From positions 50,857,616 through 50,921,615 of the forward strand of contig NC_057848.1 in assembly GCF_910594005.1 (NCBI RefSeq): 64,000 bases of DNA, read 5' to 3'. The stretch comes from Cervus elaphus (taxonomy: Eukaryota > Chordata > Mammalia > Artiodactyla > Cervidae). Shown piece by piece: positions 12,499 to 23,460 of the stretch. Position 1 is the first letter of the stretch. Every line of letters starts with the position of its first letter. The notes beneath the pieces are model-generated. The model was not told where the DNA came from, did not search any database, and saw nothing but the letters and a program-made list of their open reading frames with translations. A program made the position numbers and the translations under genes.

Positions 12499-12690
12499 TA
12501 TTTTCAAGTCACTTGAGCTTAGCTTTTGTCGGTACATTAGCTCACTGAATTGTCACAACCGTAGCAGGTAATGCTATTATTATTCCCATTTTGTGTAGAA
12601 GAATCTGAGCTCACAGAAAGTAAGCAACTTGTCTATCTTTGAGAGTTAATATTCATAACTAGGTTTTTCTGATTCTAGAACTAAAGCACT
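12499..12690 (-). mobile_element. MIR SINE, piece right of BovB
   Basis: Reverse-complement MIR core: ctcactgaattgtcacaacc, then attattattcccattttgtg, gaatctgagctcacagaaag and taagcaacttgtct. Continues the fragment at 11297-11325. Confidence 0.8.
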
Positions 12691-13652
12691 TAAATATGCT
12701 ATGCAATCTGACTTTGCTCAACATAGAACAATTGACTTGTATTCAGAAAGGTTCAAAAGAGTCCAAAGGGAGATAATGATCCTTATTACCTGAAATGTTA
12801 CAACTGAGGTTTCCTGACTAGTTGACAGAGATGTAATGGCAATTAAAGCAGTATATGTGGTATTGTACAAATTGTGAGATTCTCTTGTACTGAACATGAA
12901 ATCAGGTCGTGCATAAAGAAAGGGCAAGAGAAGAGGCTGAGCGAAAAACAAAAGATGCAGAAGCTATCTACTGATTTTTTTTTTCTCTGTGAGATTGGTT
13001 TTTGGACTGCATTGTCAGGAATTCCCAGAATCCATATTTGAACAGAAGAATAAAAGTCTCTTCCAGTACCAAATACAATGTGAATGAACACCATCCATCA
13101 TCCAATTTTATATGAGCCATCACTATCTTTCATTAATGCAGATAATTCAAAAATAAATAAATGAACAGTGCTGAGTCTAAGAACAATGAAACAGTCATGT
13201 GAAATGCTATATCTTTCTATTACACACATATGCTAGGTGCTGCTGCCTTTAAATACACCAAATAGGAGATGTTTATTTGTAAAATTATGTTTTACATTTA
13301 AAATTTATAAATTCTCTATTTTTTTCTTATTGGGGGAAACACTATAGCACATGCATAATTCAATTCCAAAAGCCACCTCTATGGGGATACTGATACTTTA
13401 TGTAGCAATCATTGTGTTGAAAACATTAATTGATCACAATGAACTAAAAAAATACTAATGGTGCACTGCTTTTACTGACTGGTTTCTTGGTGATAATAGC
13501 CTAAGTGTATTTTAAAAGTTGTATGCGTCTAAATAAGTCCTATGTATGCACAAAATTTGTAGCGAAATAAATATTGACTCTCATTTTTGAGTTACAAAGA
13601 CAAATATAAAAACAAAAACCTTACTTCACAGTTCTATCATAAAACACACATA
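12691..13652. other. unassigned AT-rich sequence
   Basis: No recognised repeat or gene. Chance frames of 74-83 codons on the minus strand (12718-13094). Confidence 0.45.
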
Positions 13653-13771
13653 ATTTTTTGTGTGGCTGTGCCCCATGGTTTGCAGCACCTTAGTTCCCTG
13701 ACCAGGGATCTAACCTGGGCCATGACAGTAAAAGCACAGAGTCCTACCCACTGGTCCACTAGAGAATTTCC
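13653..13771 (-). mobile_element. short tRNA-Glu-derived cetartiodactyl SINE
   Basis: Minus-strand SINE of the CHR-like type. The tRNA head is at the right (ggtccactagagaatttccc), the B box corresponds to cagggatctaacctggg, and tgtggctgtgccccatgg lies at the left. Flanked by 8-bp duplications cacacata at 13645-13652 and 13772-13779. Confidence 0.85.
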
Positions 13772-13779
13772 CACACATA

Positions 13780-14099
13780 GTATTTTATTCTTAATTTTAT
13801 TCACACATTAAATGGATTGCCCTCCTTTATATATGGCATAAATCTCCCTACAGTCATATGAATCAAAACAGTTAGTCACACTGCAAACATGATGTTAGAC
13901 TCTTTAAGATGGATCATTCATAATAATGCATTAATTTACCATAATTTTTTATATTAGTACTTAGGTGAGTTATGATGACTGTGTTTGAAATCCCACTTTT
14001 GAAAACAGGGATCTTATTAAGCTCAATTCAAAGACATTTTAACATAAAATAGCCACTCATTGTGAGAGGAAGCATAACTTTATTAATTTTTTTCACTTT
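13780..14099. other. unassigned sequence
   Basis: AT-rich, nothing recognised. Confidence 0.4.
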
Positions 14100-14312
14100 C
14101 TTTTTTATTGATGTGTAGTGTATACAACATCATATACATTACAGGTGCACAATATAGTAATTTACGATTCTTTTCTTGTCAGTCCCAAACTCCCTATCTA
14201 TCCCTCTACCCCACCCTTCCCCTCCAGTGATGATAAGTTCTTTGTTCTCTAAATCTGTTCCTATTTTGTAAATAAGTTCATTTGTATCATTTTTTTTTTA
14301 GATTCCATTTTA
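14100..14312 (-). mobile_element. artiodactyl L1 3' UTR fragment
   Basis: Antisense L1 3' region: tttttattgatgtgtagtgtatac, then acaggtgcacaatatagtaa, tctacccc acccttcccc and tttgtaaataagttcatttg. Diverged and truncated. Confidence 0.75.
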
Positions 14313-15730
14313 GTAAATGCAGATTGAAAACTCACTTTTCTAACCTAAATCTAATACAGAAAATGAAGGCTTGAGTGAAATTAAGTATACAAATCAAGTT
14401 AAATATGAGAAATGAGAGGAGAGCTAAGAAAACAATGAATATCAAGTTAAGAATTTTGTAATAAATTATTCACTATCTAAGAATTTTATAAATGAAGCAC
14501 AGTAAAATGAATAAATTCAAGAATGCCTTCCACATTCAAATCCCAATAGGTACAGGAAATGGAAAAAGCATACATTGCTAAATATATACAGTAGAAAAAG
14601 GGAAAGACATCCATTTTTTGTAAGAAAAACAACTGCCACTAAAGAAACTCAGTGCTGAAAAACTATGAATGAAATATGTGTAACGTATTCAGAAAACGGA
14701 AACAATATGTTAAGTTGTAGCATGTCTGAGTACCCTCAGCCACTTCACCTATTGTACAGAACAAAACATATGGTGATAGGTTTTATAAAAGCTATTGCAA
14801 CAGTATTCCTAAATAAGCAGAACAGCTGTTTCTATAATTGCAAAACAGCTAATTTTTACTAATTTGGGACACGAGTTCATAGATAGGCAACAGCTGCAGT
14901 TTTGTCAACTGCATCCTAATGTTCCACAGACCTCTGCTCAAGAAAATAGAAGTAGAGACTGCCTCCTTTTATTGCACTGCCTCCTCTCCTTTCCAATAAA
15001 TATCCTGAAGGTCATTAATGAAGTTTCCCCAAGGGCTTTTTCATTCAGGAACAGGTAGAGGACAGACACCAGATCTCTAGAAGTCAGTACTAGGATTTTA
15101 ATAGAGAAATCATGGTTTAGAAAAATTAAAGAGGAGACAGAAAGGAATTTCTACCTGGTATAAGTTGCTACTTCCTTTCACAGCCTGGAACCCTAGTCAT
15201 TGGCTCTTCGGTTTAGTGGTTGAGATAACACTTATTTTTTCTAGTAGAAAATGGTAAAAAAAAAAAAAATGATTCTATTGGTTGTTGCCTTCTTAGAAAA
15301 GGGTTATTTCATTCTCCCCTTTCATCATTCTCCGTCCATCTTTTTTTGCCCCTATTTATTTTATCTTCCGTCTATAAAACTAGTTTCGATGAAGAGTAGC
15401 GGTGTTTTTATTCGGGCTTGGAGGATGCTCGTTTGTGTGATAACTGCTTGCTCCCTGCAGTACAGCAGGTAGGATGTGATGTGCATACTAAGGAAGGTGG
15501 CATTAGACAAGTCTTAGCCAAGCCAAATTTTCATTCTCAACCTTTTCTATCACAGAATGAGTGGACTTGCTTTGCAAAAACCTGGACTATTCTTCTGATA
15601 CAAAAATGGCTCAGTGTTTTAATAACTGCATTTCTGGGTAACGTGTGTTTAGAATGTATTTGTATCCCATGAAAGCAGATCTGTCCATTCCCTTTCAACT
15701 CAGATATCGTTGTCTCGGTAAGGCACTTAG
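14313..15730. other. unassigned sequence with a small CpG cluster
   Basis: About 1.4 kb without a recognised repeat. Unlike neighbouring DNA, 15325-15435 contains several CpGs after a tataaaa word (15373), and a cag/gtagga donor-like site lies at about 15467. A 14-nt A run follows at 15257-15270. Short frames (62-84 codons) show no known domain. See findings. Confidence 0.45.
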
Positions 15731-16037
15731 TATTTTTTTTTAATTTTGTTTATTTTTAATTGGAGGATAATGGCTTTACAATATTGTGTTGGTTTCTGCC
15801 ATATATCAACATGAATCAGGCCATAGGTATACGTGTGTCCCATCCCTCTTGAACCTTCCTCACACCTCTCACCGGATCCCACCAGGGAGCACTGGATTTG
15901 AGCTCTCTGCATAACATACTGGTTATCTAATTTTACACATGATAATGTATACGTTTCCATGCTACTCTCTGAATTTGTCCCACCCTCTCCTTCCCCGCCT
16001 GTGTCCACAAGTCTGTTCTCTATATCACGCAGGTCCT
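15731..16037 (-). mobile_element. bovine-type L1 3' UTR
   Basis: Antisense 3' end of a ruminant L1: taattggaggataatggctt, then ttggtttctgccatatatcaac, atgaatcaggccataggtatac and tccacaagtctgttctctat. Truncated on its 5' side and followed by a Bov-tA. Confidence 0.88.
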
Positions 16038-16051
16038 TTCTATAGCTCAAA

Positions 16052-16246
16052 GTGAAAGTGAAAGTTGCTCAATCGTGTCTGGCTCTTTGCAACCCCATGG
16101 ACTGTACAGTCCATGGGATTCTCCAGGCCAGAATACTGAAGTGGGTAGCCTTTCCCTTCTCCAGGGGATCTTCCCAACCCAGGGATAGAACCCAGATCTC
16201 CCGCATTGCAGGCATGTTCTTTACCAGCTGAGCCACCAGGAAAGCC
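16052..16246 (-). mobile_element. Bov-tA SINE
   Basis: Minus-strand Bov-tA. The tail gtgaaagtgaaagttgctc is at the left, the body has ggattctccaggccagaatac, and the tRNA head is at the right (gctgagccaccagg). Perfect 14-bp duplications ttctatagctcaaa at 16038-16051 and 16247-16260. Confidence 0.96.
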
Positions 16247-16299
16247 TTCTATAGCTCAAATGTGGCAATATTTTCTTGCAAGTAAAAGATCACTGACTT

Positions 16300-16626
16300 G
16301 GGGCTTCCCTGGTGGCTCAGTGGTGGAGAGTCTGCCTGCTAAGGAAGGAGATACGGGTTCGATCCTTGGATAGGGAGGATCCCACGTGTTGCTGGGCAGC
16401 TAAGCCTGTGTGCCATAACTACCGAGCCTATGCTCTAGAGCCTGGGAACTGCAACTACTGAGCCCACACACCCTAGAGTCCCCACTCCGCAGCTAGAGAA
16501 GCCACTGCAACGAGAAACTCATTCACTACAACTAGAGAGTAACTCCCGCTTGCCACTAGAGAAAAGCCCACACAGCAATGAAGACCCAGCACAACCAAAA
16601 ATGAACAAATAAATAATTTTTTAAAA
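16300..16626 (+). mobile_element. long tRNA-Glu-derived cetartiodactyl SINE
   Basis: The head ggggcttccctggtggctcag leads to the B box gggttcgatcc. A long body follows with the repeated motif aactactgagcc, then tagagaaaagccc and an A-rich tail (aacaaataaataa). Near-perfect 16-bp duplications aaaagatcactgactt (16284-16299) and aaaagaccactgactt (16627-16642). Confidence 0.92.
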
Positions 16627-16642
16627 AAAAGACCACTGACTT

Positions 16643-16943
16643 TTGCTTGCTGTTTCTATCTGCTGAATTTTTAAAAATCAGTCTGTCAGATTTTCAGTAA
16701 TCATCTCTCATACAAAGTCTAACCCAGAAAGCATCAATATTCCTTCAAGCCTCATGCACAGACAATACTTAAGAAGGTAGGGGAAAAATATCCTCTATTG
16801 CCCAAATCATGGTGAGAATATGGATAAACCTTCCAATATTGGCATGTAAGTAGAGAAAAACCTCTACATTTGCCCCCAACATTTATGTATAAATTTTAGA
16901 AAATAATAATGTAGCAATCTTAATTTATGAAATACCTTAGTTT
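16643..16943. other. unassigned sequence
   Basis: AT-rich, nothing recognised. Confidence 0.4.
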
Positions 16944-16948
16944 GCTGG

Positions 16949-17263
16949 TGCTATGCTCCGAATGTTTGTTTTCACCCAACATTCATATGTTGAAGCCTAA
17001 GTCCCCAGTGTGCTTGTATTTGGAGCTGGGACATTTGGGAGGTAATTAAGGCATGAGGGTGGAACCCTCAAAAATGGGAACAGTGCTCCCTTATAAGAGA
17101 CTGGAAAGACCAGAGTTCTCCCCCTTCAACATGTAAGGATATAGCAAGAAGATGGCCATCTGTGAACCAGGAAGTTAACCGTCACCAGACAATGAAGCTG
17201 GAACAGTAAGAAATAAGTGTTTCCAAGGAATTTTTGTTACAGCAACCCAAAATAACCAAGACA
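16949..17263 (+). mobile_element. MLT1-type solo LTR with intact target duplication
   Basis: Starts tgctatgctccgaatg and contains attcatatgttgaagcctaa, cattatggga-type blocks (acatttgggaggtaattaag), ccttataagagactgg and gaagatggccatctgtgaacc. It ends caagaca. Perfect 5-bp duplications gctgg at 16944-16948 and 17264-17268, as expected for ERVL-class integration. Confidence 0.92.
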
Positions 17264-17268
17264 GCTGG

Positions 17269-18894
17269 CATATATCAAACTTGAAAAAGTAAAAGTAATT
17301 AATAGGGACGTTTAAAAAGCATATGGCTTAGAGGACAGCAAACAGCATACTCCTGATATTTTTTTAAGAGGAGATTTAAGTGTTAATATATCAAACTCAA
17401 AACAGGGAATTATCAAAAAAAGTAAATACAAAGAATTAATTCTCATAGTTTATATACACAGATGCTGTACAGAATTATATGATATTATGCTTTAGTTACA
17501 ATTGCATGTATTTATCTCAATAGATCTTTCTAATATTATTTCTTTTACTATTACTCAAGGATTGTTATTTAAAGTGCCATTCCACTTTGGGTTGGGAGGT
17601 TGAAAATGTTTTTTGACATCTCAGTTGTGCTATCTCCCAGAGACCAATTAAATTCATTAGCAAAGCTACACAGAAAACACATAATTAAACCAGAATCCCT
17701 TTTCAGTTCTTGCATTATCTATACTATTATTAAACATCTGGTAACTGAGACTTCATCCATCACAAACAATACAGTTTAATTTCATTAACTTGTAGATTTT
17801 TGCAACCAGTTCCCATCATCCATATTCCATCAGACTCATATAAATTAGGGTGTATAGAATACACATAATAATGACATATGTTCAGTTTCTGGACTTTATT
17901 ACTATTGACATTTTTAATATTTTCAGTCTTTATAATGGGCCTATTTATCTACCCTGACACATTATAAGACAGACAGACAGTAACTGGGTATCAGACAGAT
18001 TCACACCTGCAACATCAAATCACTGAATTAGTCTCAACCTAAAACAGTAAACTCTAAATATTTACAGAGCCTCAGTACAGCACATTCTTTCCAAAGTCAA
18101 GCTTTAAACTTCAAAAGCTGAAAATGCCTAAGATAAAATATTTTCTGATGCAGTGGAGATGATATACAGTAGTAATAATGAAGATAATATGAGAAGAAAT
18201 TCCCAGTTTGAGCCTTACACGAATAAAAACTAAAAGTAAACACTTTCCCTCACTATCCTTTGTCACTAGGCCCATGTAATTGATTGATGACTCACACATG
18301 CAACTGATAAAAATAAGGTTCTAGCCTTGCATCAATCCTTCCCAAAAAAAAATGATCATCATTCAATGGCTAAAGACTACACCCTAATTTATTTGTTTTC
18401 ATACTAGGATTACTTCAACAGTGCTCAAAAATATTTTACAATCAATAAGCCACAATCACCATACAGCCATGGATTCAAGAGAAAACGGCCCACATATGGA
18501 CACATCCGGGCAAAATAAAATATTTCAAATATTTACAAAACAATTGTTTATGCGTTAAGACCTGAAAAGCAAATTGGTTCAAACAGAAAAAAAAAAAAAG
18601 AATCAAGCTGTCATCAGATTTACTCTCTTGAAACATTCTGGGCAAGACATAAAGAAACATTCAGAGAATGTGAGCCGATATAATTTGGAACCAAGCAGTT
18701 CTACCAACCAAGTTGTTTTAATGAATGACAACAGAAATGAAGTTGTAATATGTAAAAAATTTGAAAATAAACTGTCTACTTATCTTGAAAATAACAATTG
18801 AAGACATAAATATAAACTGAGAGATAAAACAAAATAATGGAGAAGTTATCATATGAAAGAAAGTCTAGTGAGAATATAAATCAGGTATAAATAA
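17269..18894. other. unassigned AT-rich stretch
   Basis: About 1.6 kb with no recognised element. A short (gaca) run is at 17963-17981. Frames of 61-75 codons near 18111-18801 have no known motif. Confidence 0.5.
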
Positions 18895-19175
18895 AAAGAT
18901 CTTAAAGAACCCGATTACTACAGTGGTGTGGTCAGCCACCCAGAGCCCAACATACCAGAGAGCAAAGTCAAGTGGGCCTTAGGAAGCACTGCTGTTAATA
19001 AAGCTAGTGGATGTGATGAATTCCAGTGGAAATATTCAAAACTCTAAAGCATGATGCCATCAAGGTGTTGCATTCAATATGTCAGCAAATCTGAAAGGCC
19101 CAGCAGTAGCCACAAGACTGGAAAAGATCAATCCTTATCCCAATTCCCAAGAAGGGTAGTACTAAAGAATGTGCT

Positions 19176-19302
19176 AAAGGGAAAGGGAAAGAAAAGTCGC
19201 TCAGTCGTGTCTGACTCTTCATGACCCCGTAGACTGTAGCCTACCAGGCTCCTCCATCCATGGGATTCTCCAGGCAAGAATACTGGAATGGGTTGCCATT
19301 TC
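19176..19302 (-). mobile_element. Bov-A-like SINE without tRNA head, inside BovB
   Basis: Minus-strand SINE body only: tail gtcgctcagtcgtgtctgac on the left, then attctccaggcaagaatac, ending at ggttgccattt. The tRNA-derived head is absent. It interrupts the BovB ORF between caaagaatgc-equivalent and the tcacaattgc-equivalent segments. Confidence 0.88.
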
Positions 19303-19688
19303 ACTATTGGACAATTGCACACATCTCCCATGCTAGTAAGGTCATGCTTAAAATCTTGCACACTAGGCTTCAGCGTTATGCAAACCAAGATCTTCCAGAT
19401 GGCCAAGCTCAGTTTATAAAAGGAAGAGGAACCAGAGATCAAATTGCCAACATTCACTGGATCATACAGAAAGCTAGGGAATTTCAGAAAAACATCCACC
19501 TCTCTTTCATCGACTATGTCAAAGCCTTTGACTGTGTGGATCATAATAAACTGTGGAAAGCTCTTAAAGAGACGGGAATACCAGACTGTGTTACCTGTCT
19601 CTTGAGAAACCCGTATGCGGGTCAAGAAGCAACAGTTAGAACCCTGTATGGAACAACTGATTGGTTCAAGATTGAGAAAGGAGTATGA
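19260..19688 (+). pseudogene. BovB reverse-transcriptase remnant (core palm)
   Basis: From about residue 28 this frame gives BovB RT: RDQIANIHWIIQKAREFQKN, then FIDYVKAFDCVDHNKLW containing the first catalytic aspartate region. The first residues come from the inserted SINE, so this is a chance fusion. The next segments (19713-19928, 19933-20208, 20320-20568) continue RT in other frames. Confidence 0.85.
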
Positions 19689-20588
19689 CAGGGCTGTCTG
19701 CTGTCACTCTGTTTGTTTAATCTATACACTGAGCACATCATGAGAAATGCTGGGCTGTATGAGTTACAAGCTAGAATCAAGATAGGCGGGAGAAACATTG
19801 ACAACCTCAGATACGCAGATACTACCACTTTAATGGCAGAAAGTGAAGAGGAACTAAAGAGCCTTTTGATGAGGGTGAAGGAGGAAAGTGAAAGAGCTAG
19901 TTTAAAACTAAGTACCAAAAAAAAATAAGATCATGGCATCTGGCCCCGTTACTTCATGGCAAACAGAGAGGGAAAAGGTGGAAGTAGTGACAGATTTCCT
20001 CTTATTCGGTTCTAAAATCACTGCAGATGATGACTGCAGTCATGAAATCACAAGACAATTGCTTCTTGGCAAGAAAGCTATGACAAACGTAGACAGTATG
20101 TTGAAAAGCAGAGACCTTACTCTGCCAACAGAAGTCTCTATAGTCAAGGCTCTGGTCTTCTCAGTGGTCACGTACAGTTGTGAGAGCTGGACTGTAAAGA
20201 AGGCATAGCATTGAAGAACTGATGCCTTCAAACTGTGGTGCTGAAGAAGACTCCTGAGAGTCCCTTGGACAGCAAGGAAATCAAACCAGTCAATCTTAAG
20301 GGAAATCAACCCTGAATACTTGTCGGAAGGACTGATATTGAAGCTGAAACTCCAGTGTTTTGGTCATCTAATGCGAACAGCTGACTCTTTGGAAAAGCCC
20401 CTGATGCTGGGAAAGATTGAGGGCAGAAGGAGAAGAGGACATCAGAGGATGAGATGGCAGGATGGCATCACTGATGCAATGGACGTGAACTTGGGCAAAC
20501 TTCAGGAGATGCAGAGGGACAGAGAAGCCTCTGTTGCAGCCCATGGGGTCACAAAGAGTTGGACATGACTGGGCAACTGAGCAACAAC

Positions 20589-20611
20589 ATAAATAAATAA
20601 ATAAATAAAAT
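20589..20611 (+). repeat. (ATAA)n tail repeat
   Basis: Five-unit aata/ataa run directly after the BovB end. Probably the element's own tail expanded as a microsatellite. Confidence 0.8.
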
Positions 20612-20733
20612 TAAAAAACATGCTTGACTCTATACACTATATATGTGTGTTAAATAAAGAAAATACTAATTAATAAAAAAATCATACATTTTGATTACAA
20701 AAATGGATGCAGTTTGAATAGTAATAGACAATT

Positions 20734-21011
20734 TTTTAAATTAATTAATTTGGCTGTGTTGGGTCTTCATTGCTGTACGGGCTATTTTCTAGTTGCAGAA
20801 AGCAAGGGCTACTCTATTGAGGTGGTTTCTCTTATTGTAGAGAACGGGCTCTAGGGTGCCTGGGCTTCAGTAGTTGCAGCTCCTGAGCATGAAGAGCACA
20901 GACTCAGTAGTTGTGGTACATAGGCTCAGTTGCTCCTTGGCATGTGGGATCTTCCCAGATCAGGGATGGAACCCTTGTCTCCTGTATTGCAGGCGGATTC
21001 TTTACCACTGT
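20734..21011 (-). mobile_element. long tRNA-Glu-derived cetartiodactyl SINE
   Basis: Reverse complement of the family seen at 16300. It shows tttggctgtgttgggtcttc, then attgctgtacggg and cttcagtagttgcagc. The head is atgtgggatcttcccag to tctttaccactgtgac. Flanked by short duplications gacaatt at 20727-20733 and 21012-21018. Confidence 0.85.
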
Positions 21012-21018
21012 GACAATT

Positions 21019-21925
21019 GTTTTATAACAACAAAACTTTCTATATTGGTTTTATTTTCTCTTCTAATTCTGTATGCCTCTGGTATCATCATGGTGATTCT
21101 GCCTTCAATCTACCACCTCATTGAAATTTCAATACATTGTGCTTCTTTCTGTTTTATGGGCAGAGTCTTCCAATTGTAGTAAGATTTTGGAACTTGTGGA
21201 TCTTTTATTTTTCCCCATTGCTTTAGTTCCAGGTGAATTACTTGGGAATTTTAATTTGCTTGAAATCTGACCACCATAACAGTGAAGACCGTTTTTCTAT
21301 GAGGCTCAGAAATGTTTATACAAGTTTAAGAATGAGGATAAGCCATGGAGAACAAGATGATCAGCCTTTCCTTTTGAAAACAACTCCTTAGGTCTGATTT
21401 TTACCTTGTCTCTAAAGGGACAGTTTAGTTTAATTCAAAATTACATATACCTGGAAAGAATTACCAGAACATTGTAGCTGGTGTTTCACTGGCTTGCTTC
21501 TTAATTTGTATGGCTTGTTATGTTGTTTCCACTGTTTCCTATACAGTCTTTTGAGAAATACATGTTCAAAGTCCATACTATATTTCAAAAAGACTACTGA
21601 TTAATCAGTTTTCTCATTTCCAGAAAGATAGGATTATATTATATGATGTCTAAAGTCTTTTGCAATTTTAAAGATCTATAATGATTATAGTTTGACAGAT
21701 ACAGTTTTCATTTACCAATGTATTCTATCACTGTTTCTATAAGTCATCCAATCTTTCAGTTAATTCACTTCACAGGAAGAAATGTGTGGAAAAGAGGCAC
21801 AGTTGACTGGATTTTTCAATTTTCACTGTTCAACAGGTTATATTTATATCATGCTGACACAGTAAAAAGAAAGGTAAGTAAAAATAATTATGTTAGGTGA
21901 AATAGAACTGGTTATAGAAATTGCA
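21019..21925. other. unassigned sequence
   Basis: Nothing recognised. Frames of 60-101 codons start in the neighbouring SINE or are chance. Confidence 0.45.
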
Positions 21926-22060
21926 CATATTATATATAATATAGAAATTATATAAATTATACAATACAATTTAGAAATTATAATATATAATACAGAATAA
22001 AATTTATAGTAATATAGAAATATATCACATATAATACAGAATATAAATAATATATAATAT
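21926..22060. repeat. AT-rich degenerate tandem repeat
   Basis: Words such as tataatatagaaatta recur irregularly (near 21926, 21965, 22005 and 22040). Almost no G or C. A low-complexity patch flanking a SINE. Confidence 0.65.
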
Positions 22061-22269
22061 TAGTGTGTTAGTTGCTCAGTTGTGTCTGACTCTTTGTGAC
22101 CCCATGGACTGTAGCCCTCCAGGATCCTCTGTCCATGGAATTCTCCAGGCAAGAATACTGGAGTGGGTTGCCATTTCCTTCTCCAGGGGATCTTCCCAAC
22201 CCAGGGATCGAACCTGTGTCTCCTGCATTGCAGGCAGATTCTTTACCATCTGAGTCACTGGGGAAACCC
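22061..22269 (-). mobile_element. Bov-tA SINE
   Basis: Minus strand. Tail gtgttagttgctcagttgtg at the left, body attctccaggcaagaatactg, head gggatcgaacctgtg to gtcactggggaaaccc. Duplications taatatataatat (22048-22060) and taatacataatat (22270-22282) differ at one base. The target is the AT-rich patch. Confidence 0.92.
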
Positions 22270-22324
22270 TAATACATAATATGAAATTGCACATTAAATA
22301 TAATATAATGCATTACTTATGTAT

Positions 22325-22636
22325 GAAAGTGAATGCCGCTCAGTCACTTCCCACTCTTTGTGACCCAACAGACTATACAGTCCATGGAATTCTCCAGGCC
22401 ACAATACTGGAGTGGGTAGCCTTTCCCTTCTCCAGGGGATCTTCCCAACCCAGGGATCAAACCCAGGTCTCCCACATTGCAGGCAGATTCTTTACCAGCT
22501 TAGCTACAAGGGAAGCCCAAGAATACTGGGGTGGGTAGCCTATCCTTTCTCTAGGGGATCTTCCTAACTCAGTAATTGAACGGGGGTCCCCTGCATTGCA
22601 GGCAGATTCTTTACCAAGTAAGCTATCAGGGAAGCC
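22325..22636 (-). mobile_element. Bov-A2 dimeric SINE
   Basis: Minus-strand Bov-A2. Reading from the right there are two tandem heads: caggcagattctttacca recurs at about 22483 and 22597, and each is followed by the ggggatcttcc block. A single BovB-like tail lies at the left. One insertion event, since 12-bp duplications ttacttatgtat (22313-22324) and ttatttatgtat (22637-22648) flank the dimer. Confidence 0.9.
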
Positions 22637-22648
22637 TTATTTATGTAT

Positions 22649-22839
22649 AATTATTATTTATAACACATAATACATAACTCAGTCTTTCTTCTAACTTTGA
22701 TAATATTATTAATGTAAAAGAAGTATGTACCAAGGGAAGACAAATTAGAAAATATAGATAAGCAAAGGTAACAGGAAAAATAGGAAATAGGAAAAATCTA
22801 TTTTAATTCCAGTATCTAGGAATAATCATTATTGTTCTG
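22649..22839. other. unassigned AT-rich sequence
   Basis: Nothing recognised. Confidence 0.4.
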
Positions 22840-23130
22840 TGGTGTATTTTCTCTAATTCTTCTCTCTCTTTTTCTTCCTACCTCTGGTATACTACACGTG
22901 TAGTTTTGTATCCTGGTCAATTTTCTCAATATTATATTATGATGTTTTTTCATATCAATAAAATTAGGTGTTATTCTTATATCTTTTCCATTATAGTCTT
23001 TTAATTTGATGTACCAGTACATAACATCTTCTGTTTTTGATATTTTAGTTTGCCCAATTTTTTCAAGTGAATACAGCTGTAATGCATATTTTGAGAGAGC
23101 TGAAAAAGCTATTCTGACATGTATCTCCTG
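22840..23130 (-). mobile_element. old L1-like fragment, tentative
   Basis: Resembles the antisense L1 module with a short Pro-less hinge: ccattatagtcttttaattt, then gtttgcccaattttttcaag and acagctgtaatgcatatttt, parallel to the better preserved stretch at 6700-6840. Highly diverged, so the call is weak. Confidence 0.35.
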
Positions 23131-23264
23131 GCTTTAAAGCACTGCTTTAGTCTGTAAAGTACCTATTGAAGTAAAAAAAAATGAAGTAAACATACAGATG
23201 CAGTTATAGAAATCATATGTATGTTTCCTAAATCACTATTTATCCTAAGATACTTGACTGAATA

Positions 23265-23460
23265 GTAATTTTTTTCATTCCAATTTGGTATGCTCTATTT
23301 GTCATATACTAAATAATTAACTTCTCTTTGTCCTTCTATAATTGCTGTTTTGACCAATTAATCTGTATGCTCATACTTCCAGCAGTATCACACAATTTTT
23401 ATTATAGCTTTATGCCAACTGATTTTATAACATGCAGGCAATTGCTCTAATTGTTGGTGT
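23265..23460 (-). mobile_element. old L1M fragment
   Basis: Antisense L1 ORF2 relic: tttttttcattccaatttgg, then tttgtcatatactaaat and ccagcagtatcacacaattt followed by attatagctttatg. Order and spacing fit L1M. Confidence 0.55.

Larger units (their letters stand above)
18895..20590 (+). mobile_element. BovB LINE, older copy, 5'-truncated
   Basis: Starts in the middle of the ORF (segment aligned with the HDPDNHDGVITHLEPDILE region) and ends ggcaactgagcaacaac followed by (aata)n. More diverged than the other copies: the catalytic YADD box reads YADT, and the tail ends in aacaac rather than actgaactga. Holds a SINE at 19176-19302. Confidence 0.93.

Noticed and set aside
22325..22636. novel tandem SINE duplication
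   Set aside because: Two heads with one tail is the normal structure of the known Bov-A2 dimer.
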